NCBI GenBank assembly: GCA_043228905.1
Contig: JBHGNT010000016.1
Span: 17,422,001 to 17,486,000 of the forward strand
Direction of reading: 5' to 3'
Length of the DNA: 64,000 bases
From: Azolla caroliniana
Lineage: Eukaryota; Polypodiophyta
Shown here: in pieces, positions 1-11,990 of the stretch
How the letters are laid out: the number at the start of each line of letters is the position of its first letter
Position numbering within the stretch: the first letter of the stretch is position 1
The notes under the pieces: model-generated
What the model saw: only the letters and a program-made list of their open reading frames with translations
What the model was told of the DNA's origin: nothing
Databases searched by the model: none
Translations under genes and position numbers: made by a program

Positions 1-1229
1 GTGACAGTCCAATTAAGATAGCCACCGATCAAAGGTTCAATTGCTTATGAAAATCTTTGTTTTCACATATATTTCCATGCAATTCCTTTTGAACTGTAAA
101 CATTATAATAAAATCCAAAATTTAACTACTACATCATTTTGTCTCTTTTTTAGGTAGAGTAACACTTGGAGTCATTAACAAATAAGCATGAATAGAGACA
201 TAATATCTTTAGGAACACACCCTCGCTTGATGAAGATCACATTACAAGGGACCAAACTTTGATGCTCCTCGATCATCGTCCCATTCATAAGATTGTATGC
301 TTGAATGAATATCGTGTAGCAACAATAGTTCAAAGCTACTTGATGGATGCGACATACATAATCAAGCATTAGTTCCATGTTAGTGTTTGGAATGCAATAT
401 AATGCTTGTACACACCTTGTTATGTGTCCCATCAAATATAAAACTATATAAGCCAATGGGAACCTTGTCTTTGTAGCTCAGACATCATGTAAGACAGCCA
501 CAAATGATGGGATGAAAAGGTTTTGGTTTGCAAACCCAAGGTTGTGCTCAAGCAATAGATTTGGTGTTGTGTTGCATTATAAAACCTCTTCATAATTTTA
601 GTTGGAGGTCACACATACGAATGATTTTCTTTGGGAAAAATGTATTCGTGACATTGACCTTACCAGTTTTTTCACAAGACAAGTGGTGAAAACAATTATA
701 TTGCCCTTAAAAAAGTAAATCCTAATAAAGTTTTTTGCATATCCTTATGGTGAAATTTGTACATATCTGATAAACTAGTTTTGAGGTCGAGCTAACCCTG
801 GATCAAGTCCACCTTTTCCTCGATTGTAATTGTCATATTAGTTGTTTGTGTATTATAGACAAGTTGTGAATATGATGTCAAAATGTTTGGAAATTGTGAT
901 TCTTTTTATTCATTGGACTATTGCCCTAATGTTGTTCACACATAATTGATGCCCTGATTCAATAGATGGCATATTACTTCAATGTTGATAGAATAACTTA
1001 ATAGATTTATGAGCGTCTTTGATGTCTCCCTACCCAACACCTTTATATTATACCTTACACGCATATTATAAACACGTTAAACGCTGAGTGTAAGACAAAT
1101 GAATTCAATGTTTGCATATGATTAATTTTATTTGGACACTTATGTAAAATTCTCGGTGAAGAAAGGAAGTAAGACTCTTTAGATCATCATTAGAGGAAAT
1201 CAAGAGACAACACTTCTCTAAGATTTTAT

Positions 1230-1685
1230 TTGTTGTTGATGTTGACTAATTTTTCACTAGCAAAAAGAGAAAGATGCCAATTTGAGCACTGCCCTTTACC
1301 TAGACAAAAAATGGATCTACTATCAACAAGAACTAGTTTTAATGGTTTGCTCATTTCCTTGATACTAATGCACCAAACCAATCGTTCTCCCTTGCCTATC
1401 AATGATTCCTTTGTGATTACTACTCACCTAACAAGATGGATTATATCCCTAATCAAAGCCGAGTGTTTACATTTAATTTTGGTTATATTTTTGCCTTTCT
1501 TGATTGTTTTTGTAAATTGGAAAAGCTGCGATGAGACAAACATCATCAAGTTATTCGATTCCAATTATCCAACCTTTAGAGAGTTCACTACGTTGTTGGC
1601 ACTTAGGACTATAATTCCGTCCACTACTATAGGCATAGATGCAATGAATCAGAATAATTGCCACAAAAAGTCAAGTAACGAATAA
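1230..1685 (+). CDS. unrecognised 151-codon open frame, possibly spurious
   Basis: I do not recognise this frame. It would encode 151 residues with one hydrophobic stretch near residues 78-93 that could span a membrane, and a Ser/Thr-rich second half. There is no evident promoter, Kozak-like context or homologous neighbour. In AT-rich DNA of this length one frame of this size can arise by chance, so it is recorded mainly because it is the longest in the left flank. Confidence 0.15.
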   Translation: MLLMLTNFSLAKRERCQFEHCPLPRQKMDLLSTRTSFNGLLISLILMHQTNRSPLPINDSFVITTHLTRWIISLIKAECLHLILVIFLPFLIVFVNWKSCDETNIIKLFDSNYPTFREFTTLLALRTIIPSTTIGIDAMNQNNCHKKSSNE

Positions 1686-4586
1686 TGTACAAACGTGGAT
1701 GAGTTTGTACATGACAATTCATGATATTAGTTTTCAAAACTCGTGCCAAGATATACATCCACATGATACGCGAGGCATAACCAATAAAAGCCTAGGATGC
1801 ACTATTATCAATGGAAGCTTATCAACACACAAAACATATTACTTGAATGTTTGAATGCATGTGGTTACGTTATGCATATTAGTACATGGTTGATGATGGA
1901 GCCTTCTATCATCACTCTTCCTCTGTTCTGTTATGTATAAAGCAATGGCAATCGACCCTCAATTTCAAAGCAAAATCTCAACTAACATAGTGATGTAACC
2001 GTGGAGTTTCAAAGTTTCCATCAAAGGAGATGACTTTTGCATATGAACAATAAAATTGTATGGCGACAGAAATAAGCTAAAGAGTTAATCAATGTTTTGT
2101 TTAAGAAGGTGGATATATCGAGTGATTTGGTGATTGATACATCTTAATTAGTTTATCCTCCCTAGGATATCTTTCGCATCACTGTTAGAAATGAAGCTAC
2201 ATGAGACCTTGAAATTATAATTTTAGTAGATGAAACAAATTTAATGTCGATATTCACGTCAACATAGAATAGTATTGTGCTCTTTGTGATCAACAATGGA
2301 AACTACATTCACAATGCAATTTCATTGCACATTCTTGTGTAATCTAGAGTAAAAGGTAACCAACCTCATGGATTTGAAGGTTTTACTAAATATAAAACTC
2401 TCCAAGCATAGAGTTGTTGCCTAATATTTCAAAATCTCTATGTATCCTTTAGCTTGTTTTTAGTGAATGTGACTTGTTATTCCTTATTTTTGTAAAGTTT
2501 TGCGAATCTTTCAAAAATTTGGCCATAGAAGTAGCCAAAAGTTCTTTGTCAAGAGCGAGAAACTCATCCACAAATGTCAGCTTGTACTAGCTTTTTGCTG
2601 TATGTCACAAAAGGTGGTGATGTCGTAATTGTGGTGGAAGGATTCCAGTCCAACTCTCCAATTCCTTGAGGGCTTAGTAGTTAGTCATATAGTTATGTTG
2701 TTTGAAGGCAATGTACCACAAATAAAAAATAATGTACATAAATGATGACAAAGTTCTACTTTACTATTCATCTTGTAGTTTTGTGCACCTCCAAGTTCAA
2801 TATGATTTGAGAAAGAAAGCTGAATCAATATGTATTGATGATTTCATAAATTACATTTTATGGATGGAGGGCTATAGGTAGCAAATTTGCAAACAGACAA
2901 GGTACATTCGATGAAATATCGTGGTAATGCATAAGAGGAAAAGTACATGCATTGAATACACGGTACAACCCATCCATATATCACACGACATTTATGGTAA
3001 GTGGCTGTGTTTTTATCTCTTTATTACATATGTTCCATGTAGCTTTTTACCACCATCCATTCAAATCCAATGTATAAAGGATAGAACGCTATTTGATCCC
3101 TAATTTCAAGCCATAGACTCATAGAAAAGAGATCTTGTAGAGTTGCACATGCATGGGCCATCTAGAAGTCATGTCCTCACACTTGTCTTGACTTATTCAT
3201 GGCTCTATTTGGGGTTTCACAAGTTGTCAACAAAAGAATAAAACTTTTGTTTGTTAATGTGAAATGATGCATATGCTAGTACCTAGTCAAATAATTGCTC
3301 GTGTTTAGATGTCATAGCTTTTGTTGTGTACAAGAATTATCTTAAGCTACATCAATTAGAGATTGACATATACATCTATATTATGAATGAAGAATAACTT
3401 GTCCAAAATTAAGCCATATATGATAGTTTCTCAGACATTGCACTCAGTACGATTGGAAATGTCCAATGCACCTACTTTCCTATGTTGTCAGCATTCAACT
3501 TACTTTTCCATACACAATAACCTTACATGTCTCAAATGTTAACATCCTTTCTCCAAGGTCTTATATAGACAACTTTACCTTATATCCTCCCCCTTAAGTA
3601 TACAAATCATGGGTTTTATCCTTCGTCAAAAACCTGTAACAAATTAGTTAATTTTCTTTGTTGTTTCTTAAAGGTCTAAATATTTTTGGAGCATGTATTA
3701 GTTTACATCCTTTATATATAATATTAACCCTTATGTTAAAACACTTTAATTCTGGTTGCTACTCAATTGCGCATATCTTTACATTTTTTTCTCTCCAAAA
3801 AAACACTAGTTCACATTAGTTAGCAAACGAAGTACATCAAAGTTCAACCATATTCAACAAAACTCACACTTCTCCACACAAAACTAATCATAATCCCCAC
3901 CCCGTCATTTACAACAAAAGTATCCCACCGACTCTTTTTACATGGTAACTTGTACTGCATCTATACATATTTACATCTCGGTGCTTGGTATATCTTTACA
4001 TTAATTTGTATTAAATTCAAGGCCTATAACCAATTACAATTTGCATGTAGCCTATAACAAGAGCGGATAACCCCACTACCCTAGATGAGTTTCTTTTCAT
4101 AGTTGAGATATGGTGCAAATTTTGACCAACCATCCAATATATATCCATCCCTATCCATGGGGCCCTACAAAACTAAAGATGCTCATACATAACATACATT
4201 GAACCTTACTTTGCGCTAGTCCACATGGCTAAATATTGGCCCTAAACTTACTAATATCCTTGTATAATAACCTTTGTCCAATAGATATTATTCAACCATA
4301 CACAACCTCATACATAAGGGTTACCAAATTAGTGTTGTCCTTACACTACTCTCCCCATGGAAAGAATTTTCATCCTTGAGAACATATGTGAGAAATATCA
4401 ATGTAGAATGAAAATCCTTTCCTAAAAAGTAGGAAATTAGAAAATGATAAAAGACAAATCTCACAATGAGCAACATCCTTTCTGAAGTTGGTCAATCGCC
4501 TATATGAGTAACTTCCTCTCCCTAAGTAGAGCCACACACTAGGTTTATGACGTCATGCCCTTAGTTCACTTACGACACACACAATT

Positions 4587-4638
4587 ACATATCACATATC
4601 ACATATCACATATCACATATCACATATCACATATCACA
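4587..4638. repeat. 7-bp tandem repeat (CATATCA)n
   Basis: About seven perfect head-to-tail copies of CATATCA are visible. It is a simple microsatellite in AT-rich DNA. Confidence 0.9.
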
Positions 4639-5400
4639 AGTACATGCAAGCACCCATAATTTCATGACCATTCATAATGCTAAATAGAAGATGCATGTTA
4701 GATTGTTGTTTTTTCAACAATTGACATTTCATGCGACCAATTAATTAAGTAGAATCAACAACATTAGATCTCCATAGGTCTCAAAGTGATGTGTATGTTT
4801 TTTTATTCTAATTAGCAAATTTTAACTTCATCACACATCACAAATTTTCAAACAAACCAAGTTACATATTTGGTGAATAATATGCACACTAAAAGTATCC
4901 GCTTTTGGATAGTGTTCAAGGACTTCAACTTGCTGTATCCAGGTTGTGGACTACATTTTGTATTGAGTCAACACTTCATCTACTTATGATACTTAATGTT
5001 ACTCTACTATCATAAGCAAAGCGACTCATGATGATTCCACACTTCCTCTACTAGAAATAATTCATCTTGATTCTAAAGAATTCCCAAAGCTTTCCCTAGT
5101 CAAATCTATAAAGTTATACCTATCACAATCGTATACATGGTACGGTGTTCACTTTCTGCCTATACATGTTTGCACATCCATTGTTGTGATGTAGGGTGTT
5201 CACGAGGGGAATCAGATTTGAGATGTATGAAAGGTTGAAGGATAGTGCAAAAGTATGGCAAGAAGGATAGAGATATGATGAGATTCAACACAACAAAAAG
5301 ATTAGCTGAATCGTACACATATACACATATACGCACTTAGAACACATATACACATTTCAAAGGGGAAAATGTCTCAAATTTATGGAATAAATACAACGAT

Positions 5401-5610
5401 GTGATGCTTCAAGGTGTGAGAGAGTCAAGAAAACTAAAGTTCTTTAGTAGAGTGGCATCCTCGATTTTACATAAAGAGATCATTAAGCTTCAACAAGCCC
5501 ATACATCATGGAATTCCTTTCAAATGGCATTTCTAAAAGAGTTCCGATACAAAGACATGCCAAGAGCAAGTTACTATGAGTTTGACAAATGGGTCACATT
5601 GAAGAAATGA
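5401..5610 (+). pseudogene. relic of a Ty3/gypsy gag gene
   Basis: The 69-residue frame contains the pattern SW..F...L..EF...D......Y.FD.WV..KK. It lines up with the gag protein of element B in this window (TW..F...LKSTF...D......GFEDWV around 45180-45240). It is therefore a short relic of the same gag type, ended by a stop after the WV..KK block. No protease, RT or LTR is recognisable beside it. It lies just outside the left end of the DNA transposon. Confidence 0.5.
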
Positions 5611-5790
5611 AACAAGAGTGCTTTGGTGTGAGACCAAAGAGTTTGACAACCATAAGAGCGAGATCAAAGATATGTGGGGTGAATAAAGTGTGAATATTGT
5701 TCTTGAAATCTGTTGACCTTAACGAAAGGATGAGACTCAATATTCAATTAGAAGATAATGATGGTGCCAATAGACTAATTGAGAATTGGT

Positions 5791-5915
5791 AACCCGTTCG
5801 CGTTTACAAGTGGAAGATCGCGCATAAATGGAAGGATAAGGAATATTCCGTTTGATTTTAGTACTTTTTCAGTGATAATACAAAACACATTGATACCAGT
5901 ATCATACATTCTCAA
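5791..5915 (+). repeat. left terminal inverted repeat of the DNA transposon
   Basis: The first 36 bp match the right end with about four differences, all substitutions or a one-base gap. A subterminal TGATACCAGTATCA block at 5891-5904 corresponds to ACTAGTATCACATGTTC in the other two ends. The DNA between the two blocks is more diverged than in the right end and the 60109 copy. Confidence 0.65.
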
Positions 5916-6175
5916 ATATACTATGAAAAAGGTTAAAAATCCACCATTTTCCTGATTTAAAAATAAATAAAAAAGTGAAATTTCAAAAAGTTAGATTCTC
6001 AATTTACATCATGAACTTTACAACCAATGTTTTTTTATAAGAAACGATAGTCATAGGAATTGAAAGAATTCAAAACACATGCTTTTATAATACTTGATTT
6101 GTTACAAGTGGAAGGTAGTTACTTTTAATAGCCAAAAATACATTCATGATCACTCCTTTATGGAGAATCACTACT

Positions 6176-8541
6176 TTAACTAATATACAATGAGGATTCC
6201 TCCTCGTCATCCTTGAATGTACCAATCAATGCATTATCTTCATCATAAATCAAATGATGTGACTCTAGATTATGTGTAGCAGATCTCGTTTGCCTTCGAC
6301 TCAAGCCACCTTGTAGACCTGGTAATTTTTCTTTTATTATATCTATTGTCGACTTCCTTAAACGTCTAGCTTTTGTAAGTGTGAAGTCGTACATGATGAT
6401 ATCCACATCAGAGATATCAAGGGTCGAGGTGTTACGAATGTTTCACTTCCTCTTCCTACTTCCCCTTCTCGTTGGGCATTCTATCATCTCCAATGTATAC
6501 TTACCCATAAAAGCATTTTCACTTCTAGTGTTGTACCAATGCACTTTTATAGACTTGATTGTGTTTTCTATTTTATGCATTAACACTTTTAGAATTTTAC
6601 CAATCCAAAATTGGTGGCCTTGTTCGTTGTCATCAACAAGTGTTGCAATCAACATCCCCGTCACGAGCTCTTGAAAATTTCCTTGCCATCTAGCTTTAGT
6701 TGCTTTGGTCATCCTTGGTCCCACATAAATGTCTCTTTGTTGTGGATGGACCAAACTGTCATTAATCGAATTAGTTGCTTGCTCCAGAGATTTATTTACA
6801 CGATCATGTTGTAGTGACTATGTGAATGGCATTTCCAAAGTCCAATTATCACCAGATACACAATTGTCAATAATTCCTTTCTGATCACTATAAAACACAT
6901 CCCACCATTACGTGTCTTGTTGTGCGGCATATTTCTTTGTGGCCTCAATATGCTTCCTTTTTTCTGTTAAGGCGTGGAGCCACAAGTGTTTTTGATCTTC
7001 TACCAAGTCACTATGCAATTGTCCTTTCGTCTCAATTGGCATTTGTTTAGCTCCATAGATTATTGTACTCGGCATACAAAGTAAGAACTGGCAACTGCCT
7101 TTAGGTTCCCGTTTTGTAGAAGATGAATATTTCTTGGCATACAAAAGCATAGAACCACTTATATCATTTTTCTTTATCAAAGAAATGTGATTGAAGCTTA
7201 TATTGTTTAACTGCACGAGCACGTTAACATTCCCAACACCCCCATCTGATATATATCTCTTAAAGTCATATACCTCCTTCAAGTGTAACACTTTTGGACG
7301 TGGTGTATATGCATCACAAATGACATCAAATAGTTTCGGTAATGTGAAAACATCATGCCGAGACAACTGTTTGGAGAATGTGCTAAACATCTGATCTATA
7401 TGATCATGTGTGTGGCCAACCAAAAGAAAATTGACTTTCACTTTTCTAAACAATCCTTGGTTGACCAACATACTTAGATAGCCAAACACAATTGAATTTT
7501 TGTTCTCTCTAGTAGTATTGTCCAATTGAATGTAGAGAACAGGGGGGAACGATTGGCTCCAAGACATCAAAACTTGGTGAATCACTAGAACTGTTAGGTT
7601 AGGGTCATTGTGAACATTGGGGTATGTAATGAAGACGTGAGGTCTAACTGACCTATTATAAGCCAAGCATCCCACCAAGTGCATTTGAACAAGGCACTCA
7701 TCATTGATGTCTTTGGGGAGCCTCCGCATATGAGGTAAAAACGTCTTTAGTGGGCATCTTGCCTGTAGTGGGCATTGCTTCCCAATTTAACTTGAAGTAA
7801 ATTTTCATCCAACCAATAGCATGTCTTCCAATTGCACCTTTCATACTTGGAACCTCTTTACAATTGACAATGTGATCCCCACTAAGAATACATTGTTGTA
7901 CTCTGTGTAGCCGCATGCTACTAACACAAGGCGCAATTTTGAACACCAGTCTACATATTTGTTGCGCATGGAAGATATAATACTCGAATGATACTTTGAT
8001 CCCCGAGGAGTTGTCAGACACCATTTGCATATGTGAGCCGAGCTAAGTGTCTTGCTTATCACTAGTCATCGAAAAATAGTAACGCCTTAATTCTTGCAAC
8101 TTTGTTTTGTCAAACATTGACATACAACCACGAGCACAACATGTTTTGTTGACATCAAATCCAAGTTGCTTATCTGATGTCACCAAGTTAAATCTTGCCA
8201 AACGAATTCTATGTGGGATTCTTCTAATATGCATAGGACTTCCCGATTTCTTTTCTTCAATAGAAATAGGGTAACCACATTAGAGTCAATTATGTTGTTT
8301 TTCGGTTGACCCCCCATGATCTTCGATGTTTCATTGGCATTACCCTCATTGTCTGTATCTTTATTGACGTCATATTCTTCTAGAGAGAACTCTTCACATG
8401 AGGTATAGGAGAAGATGAGCTCAAACAATATTCTTCGACAGAAAATGAAGTATCGGTCGACAAACAATACTCTTCAACCGAAAACGATGAGTCTGTTGAC
8501 AAACAATACTCTTCAATTGAAAAGGGTGAGTTTTCACTCAT
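6176..8541 (-). pseudogene. DUF7869-type protein, possible DDE transposase (degenerate)
   Basis: The start ATG at 8541-8539 opens a Ser/Glu-rich N-terminus with three 13-residue repeats. Then come a Cys-rich segment (TCCARGCM, about 8150-8110), a central segment with KGAIGRHAIGWMKIYF (about 7850-7800), and the best conserved block at 7560-7340: LYIQLDNTTRENKN followed by VGHTHDHIDQMFS. The C-terminal part has FWIGKI and IKVHWYNT (about 6610-6530). I know this order from the DUF7869 family of plants, fungi and cnidarians. The LDN..EN and GHTH..ID residues would be candidate metal ligands of an RNase H-like fold, but that is inference. The frame is broken by shifts near 8400-8240 and 7730, and by stops at 6908, about 6818 and 6443. 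The region between the KIYF block and LVGCLAYN is shorter than in the family as I remember it, suggesting an internal deletion near 7735. Confidence 0.65.
8422..8538 (-). repeat. three 39-bp tandem repeats in the N-terminal coding region
   Basis: Units at 8500-8538, 8461-8499 and 8422-8460 keep frame and encode repeated FSVEEYCLSTD-like peptides directly after the start codon of the DUF7869-type gene. Conservation of the 39-bp length fits past selection for frame. Confidence 0.8.
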
Positions 8542-9430
8542 GGCTTAAGATCCAAACACATCTCTCAAAATTATGTGCTTAAGCTATTATAAGAGATTGA
8601 AATAAATGATAAGTGCCTCTATATACCTAAACTCCCTCAATCTAATGCCCTAACAAATTTATTATTATATAAAATAAACAAATAATCCAATAAAGAAAGA
8701 TATTATTATTATATAAAATATAATTTATTCATATAGTCTATATTCAAAATGTATTATTATATACATAAAATTATGATATACACACTAGTCAATCTCATAT
8801 ACGTAAAATTTATTTTATACAATATTATTCATATAGTCTATAATCAAAATATATTTTATTGTATATATATAGTCTATATTCAAAATCATTACAGAGTCAT
8901 AAATATGTAAGTGTAATCTAAATACGTAAGTGTATACTATATATTCATAATCATTTGAGAGTCATAAATATGTAAGTTTCATCTCAATCATTGGTTCATT
9001 AATGAAGATCATAATCATTTAAAAGAACCATTCCTCACATGTGAATAGAATTCCTAATCCCCATGTGGGAAAGGGGGAAGTATATTAAAATTTTCCTTTA
9101 TTTAATTCACTTTAATCATTAGTTCATAATCATTTATTGGTGTTTATAATCCAACTATTATGAAACAATACAATCTATAATGTACAATCATTGGTGACCT
9201 AGATTCCGTGCCATAAATACTACTAGGACACAACTATTACCACCAATAATGGCTAAGCGCATACGTACCTGTAACTATAACTATAAATACCATAGAGTAC
9301 CTAACTGACTAAAATTTAAGTAATCTATAACTCACATGCAATACCTACCTCAGGATCCAACTTTGTACTAACCAAAGGGTACTGACAACTAACTAACATA
9401 GGGGAACTAAGTTGGATGTAACCCTACTAT
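8542..9430. other. AT-rich intergenic region between the two divergent genes
   Basis: This stretch separates the start codons of the two outward-facing genes. It is strongly AT-rich with recurring TATTATTATATAAAATA and TTCATAATCATT motifs. No coding frame is visible. It presumably holds the promoter of the minus-strand gene, but no single TATA box can be chosen with confidence. Confidence 0.5.
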
Positions 9431-9458
9431 GGTTAAAGTAACTATAGTTACTTTAACC
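9431..9458. promoter_or_regulatory. perfect 28-bp palindrome upstream of the ParB-like gene
   Basis: GGTTAAAGTAACTA at 9431-9444 is followed without a spacer by its exact reverse complement at 9445-9458. The palindrome ends 15 bp before the TATA box of the ParB-like gene. This is where an operator or autoregulatory site would lie, but no binding protein is shown. Confidence 0.7.
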
Positions 9459-9473
9459 ACGGTTTTAAAGCCC

Positions 9474-9481
9474 TATAAATA
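9474..9481 (+). promoter_or_regulatory. TATA box (TATAAATA) of the ParB-like gene
   Basis: A canonical TATAAATA lies 140 bp upstream of the chosen ATG (9614). It is followed by a CA-rich leader of normal plant 5'UTR composition, in contrast to the AT-rich DNA before it. Confidence 0.7.
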
Positions 9482-9510
9482 GGAGAACCTCCTCATTTTC
9501 CGGATCTCAC

Positions 9511-9630
9511 ATGCGCAATCGAGACTCAGAGCACTCAGAGCCCAAGAGCCCACGGAGAATCACCAACGCAGGAGCACGCGACCAACTCCCTGTCACAACC
9601 AAACCCAAAAATCATGTCGTCAAAGAAGAT
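9511..9630 (+). CDS. upstream ORF overlapping the ParB-like start
   Basis: An ATG at 9511 lies about 30 bp after the TATA box and opens 39 codons, ending at TGA 9628-9630. It overlaps the main ATG at 9614 in another frame. The peptide is basic and Ser/Pro/Arg-rich. It could repress translation of the main frame or be an alternative N-terminus. The main start at 9614 is preferred because only that frame continues across a GTAAG donor into exon 2. Confidence 0.3.
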
Positions 9631-9724
9631 TGAGCGCACAGACTCTAGGTAAGATACTAACTGTACTTCTAATTTCAATCCTTTCTAACCATTAAGCAAC
9701 ATTCACAAGTCCTAATTCATACAA

Positions 9725-9894
9725 GAACTCGATATGACGTATCGAGGTTCTATTTAAAAGCCTCTCTTTTAAATAGGAACTCGATACGCCGTATTGAGTT
9801 CCAATTCACAAAAGGACTTTAAACACAAATTCGATACAGCGTATCGAGTTTGTGTTGACCTTTTAAAAACCAACTCGATACGAAGTATCAAGTT
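9725..9894. repeat. four-copy palindrome array in intron 1 of the ParB-like gene
   Basis: Four near-perfect palindromes share the consensus ACTCGATAC-N3-GTATCGAGT: 9725-9750 (spacer GAC), 9776-9802 (GCC), 9822-9856 (AGC) and 9872-9894 (GAA). Their centres are at 9737, 9789, 9839 and 9883, so spacings are 52, 50 and 44 bp. Copies 1 and 2 are further linked by an inverted repeat, TATTTAAAAG/CTTTTAAATA, around CCTCT. Copy 3 has the longest arms (16 bp, one mismatch). The array lies within the 704-bp intron 9649-10352. Confidence 0.85.
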
Positions 9895-11985
9895 CCTGTC
9901 TAAATAAGAAAATTTCCAACCATATCCTTATCGAGACACAAATTTATATGGCAAATAGAGACATTTTAACAGAATTAGCTGAATTTTGAAACAATTAGGA
10001 CCATTAAACAATTAGGGAATATGACATTAAGTCTCATAAAATACGTGTAAATACCCAATAATTAAGACTTATTACATAAAAAATAACCATATCTTTGTAC
10101 ATTTAAGATACAGTACGTTCACTAGAGCTAGAAAAATTCTCAAAAAACCTAATTTTATCGGAGAATAGTCTAAGAGACATTTAAATATACAATTGAGGTC
10201 CATTAGTTCCACCTCAAGCAAAACCCTTCAATGAAGGGAATGAAACAAAATGCTATCTAGTATTAGTAATTGTCTAGTTACGTTAAATTTGATTGCAGGC
10301 TAAACCTCAGGACCCAACTGACATATATTTTCCCCCTTCCTCTCTTAAATAGGTCTTTTGAGAACCTCGCGGACCGTCCTGTTAAGAAAATTAAGCTAAA
10401 ATATCAAGGGTCACCGGTGGAGAACCTGAAACAACCAGTTCCACATAACGTGAACAAGGGAAAGAGGCTTCTTTTTCACAAGGATAATGGGGAACAACTG
10501 TTTGATGAAGTTAGTCAAAAGAAGATGGTTGCAACAACTCGTGGGGAGGAGCTTCTTGATCGTGATTTGATGGACAATGACTAGTGCATGTAGTATGTCG
10601 ACTTGAAAAAGAAGGTTGTGTTGTATATTGCCAAAAAGAAGGGGGACAATCAACTTGATAAAGAGAGACCCTTTATGTATGGCCGTATCTTAGGCCTTGA
10701 CTAGGAAGAACATGATTCCCTCAATCTTATTGTAATGGTGGACTGTCAAAGGGAGTCCATAAAATGTTCCTCGCTGAAGATCGGCTTGTTACGGATTCTT
10801 GTGGCTCCGAAGCTTTTAAACTTGCCATCGAGACTTCACAAAATCTGATAATAACATTAAGACCATATAACAAGGACACGTAACTCTAAGGGATGTCTCA
10901 CCATCCCTGGTAAAGGCCCCGAAAAAGGTCTTAAAAGTGCAATCGAGACCGGCAAAGAAAAAGATGACAAAGATGTCAAATTCCGAATCGTCAAGCTCAA
11001 GTGATGATGAGGAAACAAGGGCAACGGCAGGTGTTGAGTTAGCATCTGGTGTTTTGTCTTCAGAGAAAAATAAGATTCGAAGAGAGTTAATGCAAAAGAA
11101 ACTGGTCAGAAGAGGTGAAGTTTTCAATTTGCCTATAACAAACATTCATAGGCCACCAGTAGATATTAATACAGGACGAAGACCACTTGAGATTAGAGAG
11201 CCACTTTGAATGCATGTTCAAAATCTCAAGAAGAAAATGAAAATAAATCCACATGCAACAATTGTACCCTTTATCGTAATGGTGGATACTGACGAGTGTT
11301 CCACAATTGAGGGTTTTGATGAGAAAGCACAACCAATACAATTACTTTGTAATTGGTGGATCACATTCGACTGAAGCACGACGACAACTTGTAAGTGAGT
11401 AGCCAACCACTTTCTTCTTCAAGTATGCCGAGTGTAAAATATACGTGGGCCTCACAACTGAAGAGGCAAAACTCTTGGCATGGGACCACAACAATGATAA
11501 TGACCAGCGACAGAAAATGTCATCCCTTGAGCGGATAAGGCTCTTCCACCATGAGTACTAAACAAAAGTTCGGTGTAAGGCTACACCTCGGCCTACGATA
11601 TCAATGTCTTCATGAGGTCGGTATTGTTGTTGACGATAATGTTAAGTCAGATGGTCTTCGCATTGCAATTATTCCTTATGGATTTCGAATGAATGGATCA
11701 TCATATGACGATAAACCTTTTGAGGTTCAAACAATTAGAAAAAATGGTTAAGGATTTTGCTGAGCTGATGATTGCATCCTTGTGGAGGATAGTTGTGTTT
11801 CATAGTATGGACCAAAGGTACTCGGTAGCTCAAGCATTGAGATCTCGTTGCCATAGCATCGAGAACCTTGGTTGGTAAGGATTATTTATAAGTCTCACAT
11901 GCCATACTTTCGTTCCCAATTTATTGAATCTATTCTTAACACACCCAATGTTTGTTATAGGATAAAAACCAATGTCAATAGAGGA

Positions 11986-11990
11986 CCAAC
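11986..11990. repeat. target-site duplication CCAAC, left copy
   Basis: CCAAC directly precedes the LTR start TGTTAAGCGC at 11991. The same five bases directly follow the outer LTR end at 54380-54384. Removing the block and one copy joins AGAGGACCAAC to CTTTTGGTTTG in an open frame. Confidence 0.8.

Larger units (their letters stand above)
1..5170. other. AT-rich region without a supported gene
   Basis: The stretch is AT-rich and carries only short open frames with no recognisable domain, splice pattern or TATA-to-ATG arrangement. I see no LTR, TIR or RNA gene in it. The longest open frame (1230-1685) and a short tandem repeat (4587-4638) are listed separately. Confidence 0.6.
9614..11990 (+). 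pseudogene. ParB/sulfiredoxin-like gene, 5' part (split by retroelements)
   Basis: Exon 1 (9614-9648) starts ATGTCGTCAAAG and ends at AG|GTAAG. Exon 2 starts at 10353 after a pyrimidine tract and TAG, and the phase fits (codon AGG across the junction). It encodes a Lys-rich region, then an acidic Ser tract (SESSSSSDDEE, about 10985-11015). Next, about 11130-11560, comes a segment resembling the ParB/sulfiredoxin N-terminal fold: LPITNIHRPP, then ATIVPFIVMVD, then FVIGGSHSTEARRQL, then YAECKIYVGLTTEEAKLLAW with DHN. GGxHxxxA is the fold's phosphate-binding-like signature as I know it. A later exon ends at 11874 (TTG|GTAAGG). The next starts at 11961 (GTTATAG|GATAAAAACC), and the retroelement block interrupts it at 11990. 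In-frame stops (10582, 10590, 10702, 11207, 11400, 11556) and a frameshift near 11325 show it is dead. The ParB assignment rests on motif order only. Confidence 0.5.

Noticed and set aside
10816-11406. Minus-strand frames of 62-109 codons opposite the ParB-like gene
   Set aside because: They are shadows of the plus-strand exons and have no domain or splice logic.
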